The notes under the pieces are model-generated. The model was not told the DNA's origin. It searched no databases and saw only the letters and a program-made list of their open reading frames with translations. From contig CAVSYR010000002.1 in NCBI GenBank assembly GCA_963732225.1, positions 1,116,001-1,180,000 on the forward strand: 64,000 nt of DNA. Direction: 5' to 3'. Made by a program: the position numbers and the translations under genes. Below are positions 55,809 to 63,891 of the stretch, piece after piece. The stretch is from VRUE01 sp963732225 (GTDB lineage Bacteria; Actinomycetota; Thermoleophilia; Solirubrobacterales; 70-9). How positions within the stretch are numbered: the first letter of the stretch is position 1; the number at the start of each line of letters is the position of its first letter.

Positions 55809-56618
55809 ATGGGCGAGTTTCGCTACGAGGGACACCGGATCTCCTACGACTCCTACGGGGAGGGCGAGCGGGTGCTGGTGCTCGTCCATGGGCTGCTGAT
55901 GAACCGGCGGATGTTCGAGCGGTTGGCGCCGGAACTGGCCGCGGCCGGCAACCGGGTGATCTGCATCGACCTGCTTGGGCACGGGCGCTCGGACCGGCCC
56001 GAGGACCTGCGGCTCTACTCGATGCCGCTTTTCGCCCGCCAGATCGTGGCCCTGCTCGACCACCTCGAGCTTTCCGCGGCGACGGTGGGAGGAACCTCGC
56101 TTGGCGCCAACGTCGCGCTCGAGCTGGCGGTTCACTACCCCGAGCGGGCCAGCGCTCTCTTCGTCGAGATGCCGGTGCTCGACAACGCCCTACCCGCGGT
56201 TGCCGGCGCCTTTACCCCGGTCCTGCTCGGGCTACGGGCGGCGCGGCCGGCATTCGAGCTCGCCTCGCGCATCACCTCGGTGCTGCCGCGCACCAACTAC
56301 CTGGTCGACATCGGGCTCGACTGGGTGCGCCAGCGCCCCGGCCCCTCCGGTGCGGTACTGGAGGGCCTGCTGCTGGGGGAGACCGCGCCGCACCGCGAGC
56401 AGCGCCTGAAGATCAAGCAGCCGACGCTGATCGTCGGCCACACGCGCGACCCGGTGCACCCGTTCAGCGACTCGGGCATGCTGGTCGAGGAGCTTGAAAA
56501 CGGGCGGCTCGTCGTCGCCAGCTCGATCTTCGAGTGGCGGCTCAAGCCCGCCCGCCTCACCGCCGAGCTGGCAGAGTTCCTCGCGCAGAACGCCGCTCTG
56601 GCTCAGTCCCCGGCCTGA
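55809..56618 (+). CDS. Alpha/beta hydrolase fold protein
   Basis: ATG 55809. Oxyanion VLVHGLLMNRRMF, nucleophile elbow GGTSLGANVALEL with Ser, and Asp in VGHTRDPVHPF are present. The usual catalytic His after strand 8 is not evident: the region reads LVVASSIFEWRLKPARLTAEL. Either another residue substitutes or it is not a hydrolase. Its 3' end overlaps the next gene by 16 bp. Confidence 0.82.
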   Translation: MGEFRYEGHRISYDSYGEGERVLVLVHGLLMNRRMFERLAPELAAAGNRVICIDLLGHGRSDRPEDLRLYSMPLFARQIVALLDHLELSAATVGGTSLGANVALELAVHYPERASALFVEMPVLDNALPAVAGAFTPVLLGLRAARPAFELASRITSVLPRTNYLVDIGLDWVRQRPGPSGAVLEGLLLGETAPHREQRLKIKQPTLIVGHTRDPVHPFSDSGMLVEELENGRLVVASSIFEWRLKPARLTAELAEFLAQNAALAQSPA

Positions 56619-57940
56619 ATCCGGAACTTCCGCTTCGCCGGCGTCGAGTCGACCCCGTTGGCGCTGACCGCGCGGACGAGGAACTTGTGTTTGCCGGGCT
56701 TCAGGTTCTTGTAGGCCTTGGGGGAGCGGCAGCGGTGGTATTTCTTCCCGTCGAGCTTGCATTCGAACTTGACGCTGGCGCCACCGGCATCAGTGCCCTT
56801 GAAGCGGAAGCGCGCGGTGAGTTCCTTCACCTTTGCCTTGAGGATCGTCGTCGTCGGCAGAGACGGTTTTTTCGTTTTGGGAGACGCGGATCCCGAGGAG
56901 GACGTGGCCGGCTGCGGGCAGGGAGGCAGGCCGGCGGCGTACTCGTAGGCGCCGATGTCGGTGACCACCGTGCAGGGCGTCCGTCCCGCCAGCGTCCTGC
57001 CGTTGCCGGCGAGGTCGAGCGGCCCGTTGGCCGCGTCGTTGGCGCCGGCATCGATCGTCGGCGAGTTGGCCGTCTGGGTGAAGATCCCCCCGGCCGCATT
57101 GGTGAGCAGCGGCGCCGCGGTCTGGTTGGCGCCGCTTCCAGCCGCGGTCACCGTCGCTCCGCCTTCGGTTTTGACGTTGGCGTAGTTGGAGTGGTCGAGG
57201 CTGACTGTGGTTGTGGCGCCCCCGACCTGAACCGCTTCGACGTCGGTGGTCACGCCACGCACGATCGTGTTGACGGCATTGACATGGGCCTGCGCGCCGC
57301 TGCCGCCGGCGAGTATCGCCAGGCCGACTTCCGCGCCGTAGAGCGTGTCGTCGCGCAGGGTCAGTCCGAAGGTCGAGCCGATGCTGTCGAAGATGCCGTT
57401 GCGGCCGGCGCAGACCGAGTCGATGATCGTCGCGGCCGGGCCGGCATCACAGCCCGTGGCTGCTTCACCCACCGCTAGCACCCGTTCCATCGTCGAGTTG
57501 ACGTGAACGACAGCGACCCCGTTCTTGGCGTGGATCGCGACGTCGGAGAGTTTCACCCCGCTGCCGCCTTCCATCCGCACCGCCCAGTTGACCGAGGAGA
57601 CGGGGAATTCCGAGTAGATCTGCGGCATCGGCTGACCGGGGGCCCCTTCCATCGAGACGCCGTTTTCGAGCTTCAGTTCGGTCGTCAGCGGCACGCCGGT
57701 GGTCCCGTAGCTGCCTTCGTTGCCGGCGAGGATGACGGTGTCGCCGGAGTGGGCACCGGAGACCGCGACGGTGATTTTGCAGGGCGAGCCTTCCGCGCAG
57801 GTGCTGCCGGAGCCGTTTGGCGATGCGTACCGAGGCGCGGCGCCGGCACTGGAGGCGAACGCGGCGAGCAGCGCCAGGCTCGCGATCGTCGTCGCCGCCG
57901 TCCGCCAAAGGCCGATCGATCTTCCCCGCTTGCTCTGCAC
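56603..57940 (-). CDS. Secreted beta-helix protein with choice-of-anchor/Ig-like tail
   Basis: GTG 57940 has GGGAGGG five bases upstream; longer upstream reading is not needed. Signal peptide ends AFASSAGAA. Residues 35-330 look like a parallel beta-helix: GDTVILAGNEG, VAIHAKNGVAVVHVNSTMERVLAVG, TLYGAEVGLAILAGGSG, and the DIGAYEYA end that is typical of choice-of-anchor Q-type proteins. Residues 360-445 are an Ig-like domain with the FECKLDGKKYHRCRSP pair. It is probably an extracellular protein. Confidence 0.8.
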   Translation of the reverse strand: MQSKRGRSIGLWRTAATTIASLALLAAFASSAGAAPRYASPNGSGSTCAEGSPCKITVAVSGAHSGDTVILAGNEGSYGTTGVPLTTELKLENGVSMEGAPGQPMPQIYSEFPVSSVNWAVRMEGGSGVKLSDVAIHAKNGVAVVHVNSTMERVLAVGEAATGCDAGPAATIIDSVCAGRNGIFDSIGSTFGLTLRDDTLYGAEVGLAILAGGSGAQAHVNAVNTIVRGVTTDVEAVQVGGATTTVSLDHSNYANVKTEGGATVTAAGSGANQTAAPLLTNAAGGIFTQTANSPTIDAGANDAANGPLDLAGNGRTLAGRTPCTVVTDIGAYEYAAGLPPCPQPATSSSGSASPKTKKPSLPTTTILKAKVKELTARFRFKGTDAGGASVKFECKLDGKKYHRCRSPKAYKNLKPGKHKFLVRAVSANGVDSTPAKRKFRIQAGD

Positions 57941-58224
57941 TTTCCCTCCCCGTTCGCTGGCTTTCGGCGATTGTTCACGACCGGGGGGACAGCTGGGGGC
58001 TGAGTAGACACTCGTCCCATCACTTTCGGGGCCGCAGGGGTTGGCCTGCCTTGCTCCGGCGTCAAGAAACTCCTGGATTCTTAGAAAAGACTCCCCAACG
58101 TCCGTCCTTTGGTACGGCCAGGGTGCTAGGATGCCCGAAAATTCTGGAGCGATCAGAGAGATTGAGGGGGACCCCGGGAGAGGGACCTCAGGGAGCTTCA
58201 AAGGGAGGAGTTCCCACCCATAGC
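57941..58224. other. Intergenic region upstream of the tRNA
   Basis: The 284-bp gap holds the upstream region of the secreted gene and, on the plus strand, a TAGGAT hexamer at 58127-58132 that could be a -10 for the tRNA transcript, with no clear -35. A purine-rich tract (58160-58212) follows. No terminator was identified. Confidence 0.35.
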
Positions 58225-58297
58225 GCACCAGTGCCTTAATCGGTCAAAGGGCCGGCCTTAAAAGCCGGAGATCCGGGTTCGAGCCCCGGCTGGTGCA
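58225..58297 (+). tRNA. tRNA with class I fold and UAA anticodon
   Basis: A 73-nt cloverleaf: acceptor GCACCAG/CTGGTGC, D stem CCTT/AAGG with a 9-nt loop AATCGGTCA, anticodon stem CCGGC/GCCGG with loop CTTAAAA, variable loop AGAT, T stem CCGGG/CCCGG with TTCGAGC, discriminator A, no CCA. U8-A14 and G18G19 are in place. The anticodon is UAA at positions 34-36, which would read UUA. A normal tRNA-Leu(UAA) is class II with a long variable arm; this one is class I. It lies 30 bp upstream of the ArgRS-like gene. Confidence 0.9.
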
Positions 58298-58327
58298 TCG
58301 GATCCCAAACGAAACCGGTGACCGGCT

Positions 58328-59998
58328 ATGGCGAACAATCTCTTTGATCAACTAGACGAAATCTCGACTGGCGGCGAGCAGGAGCGTCCCCTCTGGGCGG
58401 CACGCGCCCCCTACCAGCCGCAGGGCGACTTCGACCTGATGCTGGTGCCGCGGGTGAAGGGCTGGCAGGAGGATGCCGACGCGATCGCCGCCCTGGAGCG
58501 AATTGAAGCCGAGCCCTGGATCGAGAGCATCGACCGCGACGGCAGGCAGGTGCAGGCGCGCCTCGCCGGCGACTGGATCGCGGCCACCGGCACCGCCCTC
58601 ACCTCGGGCGAGGCGCCGTCGCATGCCGACCTCGCTGCGGGTCGCCGCTTCGCGCTCAACTTCTGGGACGCCAACTCGACCAAGGCCCTGCACATCGGCC
58701 ACCTGCGCAACCTGGCGCTCGGCAACGCGCTCGGCTCGGCGCTGACCGAGGCCGGCGGCAAGGTCGAGCGGCGCAGCATCATCTGCGACGTCGGCCGCAG
58801 CATGGGCGAGGCGATGGCCGGCGTGGTCAAGAGCGGCCGCCACACCCAGTCCTCGCTGGAGGGCGGCGAGAAGAGCGATCACTTCGTCGGCGCCTGTTAC
58901 GCCGAGTACGTCAAGTCCGGCCCCTCGCTGAGCGGCCGCGACGAGAACCCGGCCAGCTCGCTGACCCGCGAGCTCGACGTTCACCACGACAGCGCCGATG
59001 AGCTGCTGCAGCGCGTGCTCGACGGCGACCAGGACGCGATCGAGCTCTGGTCGAAGACGCGCGCCTGGGTGATCTCGGGCCAGCGCAAGACCCTGGCCCG
59101 GCTCGGCATCTCCTTCGACCGCGTCTTCTTCGAGTCCGACTTCCTGCCCGAGGTCGCCGAACTCTCCAACCTCGGCTTGGAGCACGGGATGCTGCAGCGC
59201 CGTCCCGACGGCGCGATCATCTACCTCACCGACCGCGAGGAGCTGGAGGAAATGCCGCTGCTGCGCGCCGACGGCCTGCCGACCCAGCACATGCGGGCGC
59301 TCGCCTACTGGATGGCGGCGCCGGGCCTCGAGGGCACGACCTCGATCCAGGTCTGCGGGCTCGAGTGGGTCGCCCACGTCACCTGCCGGCGCCAGCTGAT
59401 GGACGAGATGATGGAGAAGGGGGCAGGGGCCGACATCAACCATCCCGCCCACGACGTCTTCCACGGGATGGTCTCCAAACAGAGCGAGTCGGTCTCCTCG
59501 AGCAAGAAGAACGCGCTGCTGATCGACGAGCTGGCCGAGTGGATCGACACGGCGATGGAGCTCGAGGAGGAGCGCGTCGGGGTGCGCCAGCGCCACCCGG
59601 CGGCGGAAGCGATCGTGCCCCAGGTGGCGCTCGGCTACTTCCTCATGCACACCAACACCAAACCGCTGGATTTCGAACCGGAGAAGCTGCTGCGCGAGGA
59701 GCAGAGCCTCGGCTGGGACCTGGCCCGCGCCCGCGCCCACAACGGCAACGGCTCCGGCACCGCGACCGCCGAGCCGGCCCAGGACCCCGACTACCGCTTC
59801 GCCGTCGTGCAGTCGGAGATGTACCGGCGCCACCTGCAGCAGGCGGTCGAGCGGCTCGACGTCAGCCCGCTGGCCAAGTACGTCGCCCACCTCTCGCGCT
59901 GGTACGTCGAGGAGGACCGCGAGCCGCACGTGCAGGAGGCGATCCAGGCGGCGCTGGCCCAAGGCGCCCGCGGCCTCGGACTGGAGACGGTGCGATGA
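58328..59998 (+). CDS. ArgRS-like class I aminoacyl-tRNA synthetase paralogue
   Basis: The catalytic core aligns with arginyl-tRNA synthetase: NFWDANSTKALHIGHLRNLALGNAL carries HIGH (122-125), and HDVFHGMVSKQSESVSSSKKNALLIDELAEWID is in the place of the ArgRS HVxFGMVxGxDGKKMSTRxGxxVxLxDLL region. The C-terminal helices (MYRRHLQQAVERLDVSPLAKYVAHLSRWYVEE) resemble the DALR anticodon-binding domain. It is 556 residues, near the size of ArgRS, but diverged. The adjacent tRNA and the following biosynthetic genes suggest a dedicated enzyme for another substrate. The stop overlaps the next start by 4 bp. Confidence 0.82.
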   Translation: MANNLFDQLDEISTGGEQERPLWAARAPYQPQGDFDLMLVPRVKGWQEDADAIAALERIEAEPWIESIDRDGRQVQARLAGDWIAATGTALTSGEAPSHADLAAGRRFALNFWDANSTKALHIGHLRNLALGNALGSALTEAGGKVERRSIICDVGRSMGEAMAGVVKSGRHTQSSLEGGEKSDHFVGACYAEYVKSGPSLSGRDENPASSLTRELDVHHDSADELLQRVLDGDQDAIELWSKTRAWVISGQRKTLARLGISFDRVFFESDFLPEVAELSNLGLEHGMLQRRPDGAIIYLTDREELEEMPLLRADGLPTQHMRALAYWMAAPGLEGTTSIQVCGLEWVAHVTCRRQLMDEMMEKGAGADINHPAHDVFHGMVSKQSESVSSSKKNALLIDELAEWIDTAMELEEERVGVRQRHPAAEAIVPQVALGYFLMHTNTKPLDFEPEKLLREEQSLGWDLARARAHNGNGSGTATAEPAQDPDYRFAVVQSEMYRRHLQQAVERLDVSPLAKYVAHLSRWYVEEDREPHVQEAIQAALAQGARGLGLETVR

Positions 59999-62166
59999 GG
60001 ACGCTGCTGGTCGACAACCACGACTCCTACACCTACAACGTCTTCCACCTGCTGGCCGGCGTCTCCGGCGAGGAGCCGATCGTGGTCGACAACGACGCCG
60101 TCTCCTGGCGGGCGCTGGAGCGCTGGGACTTCGACGCGATCGTGCTCTCACCGGGTCCGGGGACGCCGGGCCGCTGGCACGACTTCTGCGTCTGCGACGA
60201 CATCCTCCGCTTCAGCGAGATCCCGGTGCTGGGCATCTGCCTCGGCCACCAGGGCCTGGGCAAAATGCTCGACGGCGAGGTGCGCAGCGCCCCCGAGGCG
60301 ATGCACGGCCGCCTCAGCAAGATCTTCCACGAAGGCGACGGCCTCTTCGACGGCATCCCCCAGGGCTTCCCGGTCGTCCGCTACCACTCGCTGGCGATCA
60401 CCGGCATGGGCCCCGACGGCAACGTCTGCGCCTGGGCCGACGACGGCGTGGTGATGGGGATCGAACACCGCAAACGGCCGATGTGGGGGGTGCAGTTCCA
60501 TCCCGAGTCGATCGCCACCGACCACGGCGCCAGGCTGGTCGAGAACTTCTTCGACCTCGCCCGCAAGCGCAAAGAGACGCCGGTGCGGGCGACCAAGCGG
60601 CCGGACGGCGCCCGCCCGCGCAACACCCCGCTGGCGAGCAAGCCAACCCCCTCCGACACCCGCCTGCTGCTGCGCTCGATCCCCGGCGAGGCCTCGACCG
60701 AGGCGCTCTTCGAACGGCTCTTCGCCGCCGAGGAGCACGCCTTCTGGCTCGACAGCACCGACGCGCCGACCCGCCTGGCGCAGAGCTCCTACCTCGGCAC
60801 CAGCGCTGGCCGCGACCGCTGCGTACTTGAGTACGAGGTCGAGGATGGGGGCGTGCGGGCCCACCGCGCCGAGGGCACGGCGGTCGAGCCCGGCTCGATC
60901 TTCGATGTGCTCGACCGCGAGGTCGCCGCACGGGCGATCGAGCGGCCGGGCGAGGCGGCGCCGAACCTGCTCGGCGGCTTCGTCGGCTACCTCGGCTACG
61001 AGCTCAAGGCCGATTGCGGTTCCACCAACGTGCACCGCTCCGACGTCCCCGACGCGGTGATGATGCTGGCCAACCGGGTCGTCGCCGTCGACCACGTCCA
61101 CGGCCGTACCCACGTGCTGGCGGTCTGCGCCGACGACGAGGTCGACGAGGCAACCGCCTGGCTGGACGAGGCCGAGGGCGTCGCCCGCGGGCTGATCGCC
61201 GACCCGCCCTCGCCGACAAGCGCCGCCGACCCCGCCTTCGGCGAGCCCAGCGACACCCACGTGCGCTTCGATTGTGGCCGCGGTCGCCGCCAGTACCTCG
61301 CCGACATCGACCGCTCGCAGGCCGAAATGGCCGCCGGTGAGTCCTACGAGGTCTGCCTCACCGACCAGATCTCGACCGCGGCCGAACCCGAGCCGTTCGA
61401 TCTCTACCGCAACCTGCGCCGCAGCAACCCGGCTCCCTTCGCCGCCTTCCTCAAGCTCGGCGACGTCGCCGTGGTCAGCTCCTCGCCGGAGCGCTTCCTC
61501 TCGGTCGACCGCGAGCGCCGGGTCGAGGCCCGCCCGATCAAGGGGACGACCAAGCGCTCCGCCGATCCGACCGAGGACGCGGCGCTGAAAGCGGAGCTGA
61601 CCAACGACGAAAAGACCTACGCCGAGCACCTGATGATCGTCGACCTGCTGCGCAACGACCTCGGCATCGTCTGCGAGGTCGGCAGCGTCACCGTGCCGGA
61701 GCTGATGGTGGTCGAGGACTACGCCACCGTGCACCAGCTGATCTCCACGGTCGAGGGGCAGCTGCCGGCCGAGCGCAGCGCCGTCGAGTGCGCCCGCGCC
61801 TGCTTCCCCGGCGGCTCGATGACCGGCGCGCCGAAGCTGCGCACGATGGAGATCATCGACGACATCGAGGCCGAGGCGCGCGGCGTCTACTCCGGCGCGA
61901 TCGGCTACTTCGGCCTCGACGGGGTGATGGACCTGAGCATCGTCATCCGCACCGTCGTCCTGCGCGAGGGGCGGACGACGATCGGTGCCGGCGGCGCGAT
62001 CGTGATGCAGTCCGACCCGGTCGACGAGTTCGACGAGATCCTGCTCAAGGCGAAAGCGCCAATGGCGGCGATCGCCCGCACCATCACCGGCAGCGACTCG
62101 CCCGATTCCTGGAGCGTCGAGCTCGAGCCGGCGCGGGCGCGGGCGGGGATGGCGGAGCCGGCCTGA
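59995..62166 (+). CDS. pabAB: Fused PabA-PabB: aminodeoxychorismate synthase
   Basis: Residues 1-200 are a glutamine amidotransferase: Cys82 in LGICLGHQG and FHPES. Residues 230-715 are the chorismate-binding component: PIKGT (the Lys marks aminodeoxychorismate synthase, not anthranilate synthase, which has PIAGT), AEHLMIVDLLRNDLG, and FPGGSMTGAPK. It converts chorismate and glutamine to 4-amino-4-deoxychorismate, for folate or for p-aminophenylalanine-type products. The ATG overlaps the ArgRS-like stop. Confidence 0.93.
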   Translation: MRTLLVDNHDSYTYNVFHLLAGVSGEEPIVVDNDAVSWRALERWDFDAIVLSPGPGTPGRWHDFCVCDDILRFSEIPVLGICLGHQGLGKMLDGEVRSAPEAMHGRLSKIFHEGDGLFDGIPQGFPVVRYHSLAITGMGPDGNVCAWADDGVVMGIEHRKRPMWGVQFHPESIATDHGARLVENFFDLARKRKETPVRATKRPDGARPRNTPLASKPTPSDTRLLLRSIPGEASTEALFERLFAAEEHAFWLDSTDAPTRLAQSSYLGTSAGRDRCVLEYEVEDGGVRAHRAEGTAVEPGSIFDVLDREVAARAIERPGEAAPNLLGGFVGYLGYELKADCGSTNVHRSDVPDAVMMLANRVVAVDHVHGRTHVLAVCADDEVDEATAWLDEAEGVARGLIADPPSPTSAADPAFGEPSDTHVRFDCGRGRRQYLADIDRSQAEMAAGESYEVCLTDQISTAAEPEPFDLYRNLRRSNPAPFAAFLKLGDVAVVSSSPERFLSVDRERRVEARPIKGTTKRSADPTEDAALKAELTNDEKTYAEHLMIVDLLRNDLGIVCEVGSVTVPELMVVEDYATVHQLISTVEGQLPAERSAVECARACFPGGSMTGAPKLRTMEIIDDIEAEARGVYSGAIGYFGLDGVMDLSIVIRTVVLREGRTTIGAGGAIVMQSDPVDEFDEILLKAKAPMAAIARTITGSDSPDSWSVELEPARARAGMAEPA

Positions 62167-62648
62167 TGGAGGCCGCGGCCGAACCGAAGTGCCGGGTGCG
62201 CGAGGCGGCCGAGGCTGACGTGCCGGCGGTCGCTGCTGCGATCGGCGAGCTGCTGGTCGAGCTCAGCGGCGGCGGCCCGGCGGCGAGCGAACTTGAAGCA
62301 GCGACCACCGAACTGGTCAGGGATAGGGGGATGGGTGCCCTGCTGGTGGCGGAGGCAGGGGGCGAGGATGGGCTTGTGGGCGTCCTCGCCGCCAGCTGGC
62401 AGCAGGCGATCCACGTCCCCGGTCGCTACGGCACGATCCAGGACCTCTGGGTGCACCCCGAGTGGCGCAGCCGCGCGGTCGGTCGCGAGCTGGTCGAGGC
62501 CTATTGCGAGCTCGCCCGCAGGGAGGGCGCCAAGCGGATCGAAGTCGGGCTGCCGCGCGAGGACTTCGAGCGCATCGACGCCACCACGGCCTTCTACCGC
62601 GCCAACGGGTTCGAGCACCTCGGCCCGCGCATGCGGAGGAAGCTGTGA
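62166..62648 (+). CDS. GNAT-family N-acyltransferase
   Basis: Acetyl-CoA-binding GNAT core: VREAAEADVPAVAAAIGELLVEL, RYGTIQDLWVHPEWRSRAVGRELVEAYCELARREGAKRIEVGL and TTAFYRANGFEHLGPRMRRKL. The pyrophosphate loop RSRAVGREL is intact. It shares TGATG with pabAB and overlaps the next gene by 4 bp. It may acetylate a pathway intermediate; GNAT folds also include aminoacyl-tRNA-dependent transferases. Confidence 0.88.
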   Translation: MEAAAEPKCRVREAAEADVPAVAAAIGELLVELSGGGPAASELEAATTELVRDRGMGALLVAEAGGEDGLVGVLAASWQQAIHVPGRYGTIQDLWVHPEWRSRAVGRELVEAYCELARREGAKRIEVGLPREDFERIDATTAFYRANGFEHLGPRMRRKL

Positions 62649-63601
62649 GTGCAGAGCTGTTGCTGGTCGAGCAGCGGACGAGCGCTGTGGGGGAGGACGA
62701 CGGCGCTCACTGGATCCTCGAAGGGGGCCGCATCCTGCCCGGCGTCGACGACAACCGCCGCATGGCGGAGCTGCGCCGCGGCCTGTTGCGCCACTCCGGC
62801 GTGCGTGCGGCCAGCGCCGATGCCGACAGCGAAGACGTCGAGCAGACGCTGACGATTCTGCACGATCCCAGTTACCTCGAGGCCCTGGCCGAGGTCTCCT
62901 CCGAGCCGGTGGTGATCCCGGAGCTGACCCCGCCCGGCCTGCCGCCCGACATTCCCGTCTGCTCGGGACTGGTCGACGCCGCCCGCGAGGGCGTGCGCAC
63001 CGCGATGACCGCGGCCGAGCTCCTTACCGAGGGCGCCCGCTTCACCTACGCGCTCTGCCGTCCCCCCGGCCACCACGCCGGGCCGGCCTGGTTTGCCGGC
63101 TACTGCTACCTCAACACCGCCGCCGCCGCGGTGCAGGTCCTGCGCCACGCCGGCGTCAGCCCGGTCGGCATCCTCGACATCGACCTGCACTACCCCAACG
63201 GCACGGCGGCGATCGTGGAAACGATGAGCGACGCGAGCTTGCACTCGCTGCACGCCTCGCCGGTGACCAACGTCGCCGCCGGCACGGTTGAGCCGAGCAG
63301 CGAGCGCGAACACGTGGTCGAGTTCACCGGCAGCCCCGACGCCGAGACCTACCTCGGCGCGGTCGCCGCCTCGATCGACCAGCTGGCCGAGAGCTCGGCC
63401 GCACTCGTCGTCTCGCTCGGCTACGACATCGTCGCCGGCGACCCGCATGGCTCCTGGGAGTTCGAGCCGGGGATCTTCACCGAGATCGGCCGGCTGCTCG
63501 CCGCCTGCGGCAGGCCCGTCTGCGTGATCCAGGAGGGCGGCTACGCGCTCGATTCCCTGGCCGAGTGCAGCGAGGCCTTCGTCACGGGACTGCTGCAATG
63601 A
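62645..63601 (+). CDS. Histone deacetylase superfamily amidohydrolase
   Basis: GTG 62645. The HDAC/acetylpolyamine amidohydrolase motifs are present: RPPGHHAGPA with the His dyad, DIDLHYPNGT (zinc Asp/His), LGYDIVAGDPHG (zinc Asp) and EGGYALDSL (catalytic Tyr). It removes acetyl or similar groups from amines. It follows the GNAT gene, a pairing consistent with protection and later deprotection of an amine. Confidence 0.9.
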   Translation: MSAELLLVEQRTSAVGEDDGAHWILEGGRILPGVDDNRRMAELRRGLLRHSGVRAASADADSEDVEQTLTILHDPSYLEALAEVSSEPVVIPELTPPGLPPDIPVCSGLVDAAREGVRTAMTAAELLTEGARFTYALCRPPGHHAGPAWFAGYCYLNTAAAAVQVLRHAGVSPVGILDIDLHYPNGTAAIVETMSDASLHSLHASPVTNVAAGTVEPSSEREHVVEFTGSPDAETYLGAVAASIDQLAESSAALVVSLGYDIVAGDPHGSWEFEPGIFTEIGRLLAACGRPVCVIQEGGYALDSLAECSEAFVTGLLQ

Positions 63602-63891
63602 GTGAGAACGGGCTGACCGGGTTTCGCGATCGGCTCGATCCGATCGACGAGGAGATCGCGCGCTTGCTGGGGGAGCGCTTCGAGATCTGCCGCGAAGTCG
63701 CCGCCTACAAGAGCGAGCACGGGATCCCGATGATGCAGCCCGAGCGGGTCGCCGAGGTGCGCGCCCGCTACCTCGCCCGCGGCGCCGCGGTCAACCTGCC
63801 CGAGGACTTCACCGCGGCGCTCTTCGAGCTGTTGATCGGCGCCACTTGCAAGCTCGAGGACGAGCTGATGGAGGAGGGCAGCGAGCGATGA
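63598..63891 (+). CDS. AroQ-type chorismate mutase-like protein, probably aminodeoxychorismate mutase
   Basis: A 97-residue all-helical AroQ fold: FRDRLDPIDEEIARLLGERFEICREVAAYKSEHGIPMMQPERVAEVRARY, with the Arg, Arg and Lys positions of the active site. The IPMMQPERV segment and the C-terminal CKLEDELM resemble PapB/CmlD-like mutases from antibiotic clusters that rearrange 4-amino-4-deoxychorismate to 4-amino-4-deoxyprephenate. With pabAB this gives two of the three p-aminophenylalanine steps; the dehydrogenase (PapC-like) is not in the window. Confidence 0.82.
   Translation: MSENGLTGFRDRLDPIDEEIARLLGERFEICREVAAYKSEHGIPMMQPERVAEVRARYLARGAAVNLPEDFTAALFELLIGATCKLEDELMEEGSER

Noticed and set aside
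57941..58070. Resemblance of the secreted-gene leader to a c-di-GMP-I riboswitch (CGAAAG-N4-GGGACG on the minus strand)
   Set aside because: The second conserved GCAAAGCC-like segment is absent, so the match is probably chance.
58225..58297. Reading the tRNA as an ordinary tRNA-Leu(UAA) or as an ochre suppressor
   Set aside because: Leu tRNAs have a long variable arm, and an ochre suppressor would need UUA as anticodon; the loop CTTAAAA places UAA at 34-36.
60381..60931. Minus-strand open frames under pabAB
   Set aside because: GC-rich third-position shadows without ribosome binding sites; the plus-strand gene has complete motifs.
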